A stretch of DNA of 64,000 nucleotides, taken from Haemonchus contortus (lineage: Eukaryota > Nematoda > Chromadorea > Rhabditida > Trichostrongylidae). A program made the position numbers and the translations under genes. The stretch spans positions 40,376,345 through 40,440,344 of the forward strand of contig LS997562.1 in assembly GCA_000469685.2 (NCBI GenBank), written 5' to 3'. A model generated the notes under the pieces. The model was given only the letters and a program-made list of their open reading frames with translations, had not been told where the DNA came from and made no database searches. Shown here one piece after another: positions 60,145-64,000 of the stretch; positions within the stretch are counted from its first letter, which is position 1; each line of letters opens with the position of its first letter.

Positions 60145-61590
60145 TGAACAAATTGTGAAATGTAATAACCTCTTGCAGACACTTAAAACTCCATAATTGA
60201 AACTTGCTCCAGTTTTCGCCCAAATTCTTTCCTTTCCATCCTTTCCATCATCCGCATTTGCCTTACTCCCATTTTTTTCTGACATTTTTTGTTTCTAAGT
60301 TTGAGCTTTCGTTTCTTGATACACCTTGTTTTATCAGATGTTTATTTGGTAAGAGTTTCGTAAGTAAACTGAATAAGCTGAATAATAGGTATAGGTGAAT
60401 AAACAGTTGAAGACATAAGAAATGTCACCCGAAGTGAAGATCTTAAGGTAAAAAATTCTACCTTGGTTTTGAACGAGGGTCAAACAACTTGCTTTTGGAT
60501 TCAGCAGACGAATTTCTATTTTCTATGCGATTCGATACTTGCCCTAATAACAATAATCCATTTATGCCTAGAATATTCAATTGGAATCTTCCGTTTCGAA
60601 AAAAGTTCGTGGGAATTTGAGAACCTTGACTCTCTTTCGTACCAGTGCAGATTTCTAGTTTAGGTTCCGTGAAGCTCAGCATTCTCCCTACTGGAGACTG
60701 AGAATCTTTCACCAACCTTACTGATAAATGCTTCCTTAACTGATGAAAGTCCCCTCCTTTCACAGACTAGCATAGAGCGGTGAAATGTTGAGCAGAACAA
60801 AAGTTAATCCTAAAAGCCTTTCACTTCAATTTCTGTATAAACTCGACCCAAGGTATTATTTCCAGCATCCCTTCTAGTACTGACCCCTTTCACCTTCTGG
60901 GCCAGCATTCTCAGAATGATTGTTTGAACTGAACCATAGGCCCGTCTGACAAAAATGACAGTATTGGCACCATGCCTTTGAATTATAACTACAACTTAGC
61001 GGACTGGGGATGAAGAAGCGGGAATGGGTTAACAATCACGAATGCATCTACAGCCTCTACAATGTATGAGGAACTGTCCGGTTGATCTTTCCATCTTCTG
61101 CCGTGGCTGAGTGATCCCATCCATTGCCGCTGCCCGCATCGCACAGCTCCGATCCCCATCTGAGACAGCCTACATCCAAATAAGCCATTGTATTGGCTAA
61201 CAAGGCATTCAAAAAAACCCCTACATTTCCCCTTATATCATTCAACAATGTAGCACACGATTTGAATAAGAAAAATCAAAATGCAAATGAGTAGGGAAAA
61301 TCTGCCATTGGAAGCAATCTATGCATACTGCAGCTCATTTAGAACATATGATGCCAGGAACGTTTCCAGCTCCTATCAATTTGAAATATCGGTTAAAGAA
61401 AATATTGAGTAAGGTTATGCGCATGATCTGGGGTCCTTTCATATAATAACTGTGGAACGGTTTATATTCAGAATAGAAAATGAGGTTGATTCTATTGATC
61501 GACTTTACCCAGATGCGCCGCACACTCCATTTTTACATGGAATCATGGTGCTGTTCAAAAGGCATACCTATAGCTTGAGGGAAGGGTTAC
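60145..61590. other. Gene-free stretch
   Basis: I see nothing that I can support as a gene, RNA or repeat. Overlapping frames near 60458-60763 are within chance length. Confidence 0.4.
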
Positions 61591-61595
61591 TGAAG

Positions 61596-61790
61596 TGCTA
61601 GGTGGGTACTGTTATACACTCACACGCTTAGTCTGGAGATCGAATCCCGTCTGGTTACTTCTCGCCTAAGCCTTCCATATTTCTGGCGCCAGTTCATTCG
61701 CACGGCACTTTCTAGGAAGATGAAAGCACTGTTTTGTATAGGCCAGGCCCAACGCCAGAAAAACTTGGCCCTACCCCTTTCAAAGATTGA
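61596..61790 (+). mobile_element. Diverged SINE copy
   Basis: A B box GAGATCGAATCCCG at 61636-61649 follows a head-like 'ggtgggtactgttatacactcacacgc'. The body words 'gcctaagccttccat' and 'aggaagatgaaagcactgttttgtataggcca' match the family, but the distal third is lost. Confidence 0.6.
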
Positions 61791-62300
61791 ATTCCATGAA
61801 GTGGTTGACATCAGACCTTCAAATCGATTCGTGCTACTTGGTTCGTGCAATGGTTTTTACTTTTATTCCAACGAATGACCTATTCCTTCCATTCCTAAGC
61901 CTGTATAATTTTCAGTCATGGAAGATCACTCTTATCAATAAGTACCCTAGTTGGTCAGAGCAGATACGTGCTTAATCCAACATTAACTTTCAGTATAGGT
62001 TGACTCCTGGCACATCAGTGACCGTCCTCCCTGTACAATCCATGGATGAAAGGGACTCTATGACGATTTTCAAATTTTTCAAAATGCTTTCTGCCATGAG
62101 TGCGGACAGAAAGGTCCTAGATGAGTTTGTATCACAGGCAGAGCTCTGAGCGAGCCTTTGCAAGCGTGAATTCATCTGTTGCATGAGCAACTTGTTTTTT
62201 CTTCAGCGATATCTATTTCCGCCTTGAATATTCACTGTGCGTAAAATATGGGTTGTTTATATAGAGGTGACTTAGTCATGCATAAAATCTCGTGAAATCG

Positions 62301-62620
62301 AAGAAAAATTATACGAGGAATTGGGCCAATCACACGCTTCTGGACGACGTTCACGCTAGTTGTTTATTTACTTATTTATTTATTCTTTAATTAATTTATT
62401 TATTTATTTATTATTTATTCGAGTATTTATTTGCTTATTTTTTATTTGAGCGACATGTCTTTCATCAACATCAAAGAAAAATTGTACGAGAAATTGGGCC
62501 AATCACACGTTTATGGACGGATATTTGTATATTCATTTATTTATTTATTCCTTAATTTATTTGTTTATTATTTATTCGTGCATTTATTTGCTTATTTTAT
62601 ATTTAAGCGACATGTCCGAC
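62301..62620 (+). repeat. Tandem duplication, two units of 173 bp, with ATTT-rich middle
   Basis: The block AAGAAAAATTATACGAGGAA... at 62301 recurs at 62474 with an offset of 173 bases. Each unit passes into a TTTATTTATTT microsatellite and ends in 'gagcgacatgtc' or 'aagcgacatgtcc'. The second unit is slightly shorter. Confidence 0.85.
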
Positions 62621-62649
62621 CTCAAAGTGGAGGTATCTAGCTAGAAATA

Positions 62650-64000
62650 TTCAGTTGTGCATATAAATAAGTAGCTATTGGAAAAATAGAGATTTCTACA
62701 CCCTGGTTTCCTGGAATTCTGGTAAATGAGTAGGCAAAAAGGTTTGTAATACTAGACTCGGGAAGATACTAATTATAGGGGAGTATCAGGGAAGCGAGCA
62801 ATATTCAGCCGGTTTCTATGAACCTCACTAAACTGTACCATTGGTGGCAAAGTAAGAAATTAATAGGGGCCTGTCTGTAGGTCCATACTTACAAAATGAA
62901 AGTCAACCTACAGCAATCTGTTACTTGAAGCTTCACTTTCGTGCTTATCCGCATATCAAATAACTTTACGACTCTTGTAAAAAAACCCCAACGGCTCACC
63001 AACACAAATTTTCCGGCATCAGTTTACCTATCGCTACTACTAACTAATATTAGTAGCCATGCGGAGTAGGCACATTTCTCTCATGCAAACTCTGCACCAT
63101 CAGTTTTTACAGTAATTACGCTTAAAATATGTGCTCCGATAAGATCATGATCAGAGCAGCCACCACGGATCTGTGGTCTGGGAGGTAGGGGTAGGGGAAG
63201 GGTTAACTGACCTCGCTTTAGATTGGGTTGATGTGAAATGAATGAATGCTCCCAGAATCTCGAGTTCCGGGTTTATGCTGTTTCTCCCATCACCTAGATG
63301 TTGGCTGAAATTCATAGTTGAAGGTGAGTGAGCAACATGTTGACAAATGGAAAGAAGTTTCACCGATATACCCATGCATCTTCACTGAAGTTACCCTTTG
63401 AAGAGTGTGGGAAGCAAAACAAAAACATTCTCTCCCCTTAAATTGGTCCCCTCTAGCTGATTGGCCCTACACTCACTCAGTCCTTTCGAAAAACGCATAG
63501 CATCGGTATTACTCAAATGAAAGGCTTCTTCCATTTTCCGTTTCCCTGCCATCAGTCAATGTAATGGTAGAAATAAAATCATGGAAAAACATATTTTGCA
63601 CTCTAGGCCCATTGTTGTCGCACAATCAGATGGATCACATAAGTGCAGTCTATTGAAAAAGAGCAGACCTCCACATCACAATTCATTACAGAGAGCTAGT
63701 TTTGGTGTTATGAAGTTGTAAAAGTCGTACTGTCGAATTTCCCCCCCCCCCCTAACCGACTTCCTAAATGACGATGACGCTCGTCTTTTGGTCGATTATG
63801 ATGATGTCATTGATAAGATCGTGGCTTGTTTGGTTTCCAGAAATCTCGGAACGATTGCCTAAGCTTAGTAGCAAGTGTTTGATCATACGTTACCCAGACA
63901 GGGGCATGTGGGAGAATGTTTCCAGCTGCTCCTCACTGTTCACGGTAACTCAGAAGACGATTGCGACTAATCGACGAACAAAACATTTTGTATATGAAAT
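62650..64000. other. Gene-free stretch
   Basis: Nothing is supported here apart from a C run near 63740-63752 and a 'gggaggtaggggtagggg' purine-rich stretch near 63179-63200. Confidence 0.4.

Noticed and set aside
1..64000. Spliced-leader RNA, 5S rRNA or U6 snRNA genes
   Set aside because: I looked for the nematode SL1 start, the U6 core GAAGATTAGCATGG and the 5S start and found none of them.

Overview
The window looks like nuclear DNA of a nematode. It is AT-rich (visually around 60% AT), gene-poor and full of dispersed repeats. There are no bacterial-type operons, and the only convincing gene is split into short exons by introns of roughly 0.7-1.9 kb. Its intron ends are pyrimidine-rich and close to the nematode TTTCAG acceptor. 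The copy-rich tRNA-derived SINE and the mariner element would fit a strongylid such as a hookworm, but that placement is inference and not something the sequence proves.

Layout. Positions 1-9.6 kb are mostly non-coding; one good isolated minus-strand exon lies at 737-840, and a perfect hairpin lies at 6365-6435. Positions 9652-12290 hold a nearly perfect inverted repeat with two arms of about 1.08 kb and a 470-bp middle, flanked by TA. Positions 12.3-21 kb are repeat debris: SINE copies, a degenerate GCGACA-type minisatellite and simple repeats. Positions 21.6-27.8 kb carry six consecutive minus-strand exons with matching splice phases, encoding 244 residues whose start is an EVH1/WH1-like domain. 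Positions 30.4-33.6 kb are dense in mobile DNA: a decayed coding-like repeat present twice in inverted orientation, a 152-bp palindrome, a complete but inactive mariner element (31702-32943) and a full-length tRNA-type SINE. Positions 35.6-37.2 kb hold a diverged inverted repeat pair. Positions 38.0-38.8 kb form a GC-richer, ORF-rich island. The rest, to 64 kb, is mainly non-coding sequence with further SINE copies, local tandem duplications and simple repeats.

How it fits together. The minus-strand EVH1-type gene is the only gene I can reconstruct with confidence. Its 5' start and probably its 3' end are missing or unrecognised. The weaker minus-strand exon candidates at 20823-20948, 12422-12476, 8582-8684 and 737-840 could be later exons of the same long gene or parts of others. 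If the first reading is right, the 2.6-kb foldback element sits inside an intron. Most of the other open frames of 60-150 codons are of the length and number expected by chance at this base composition, so they are not annotated as genes.
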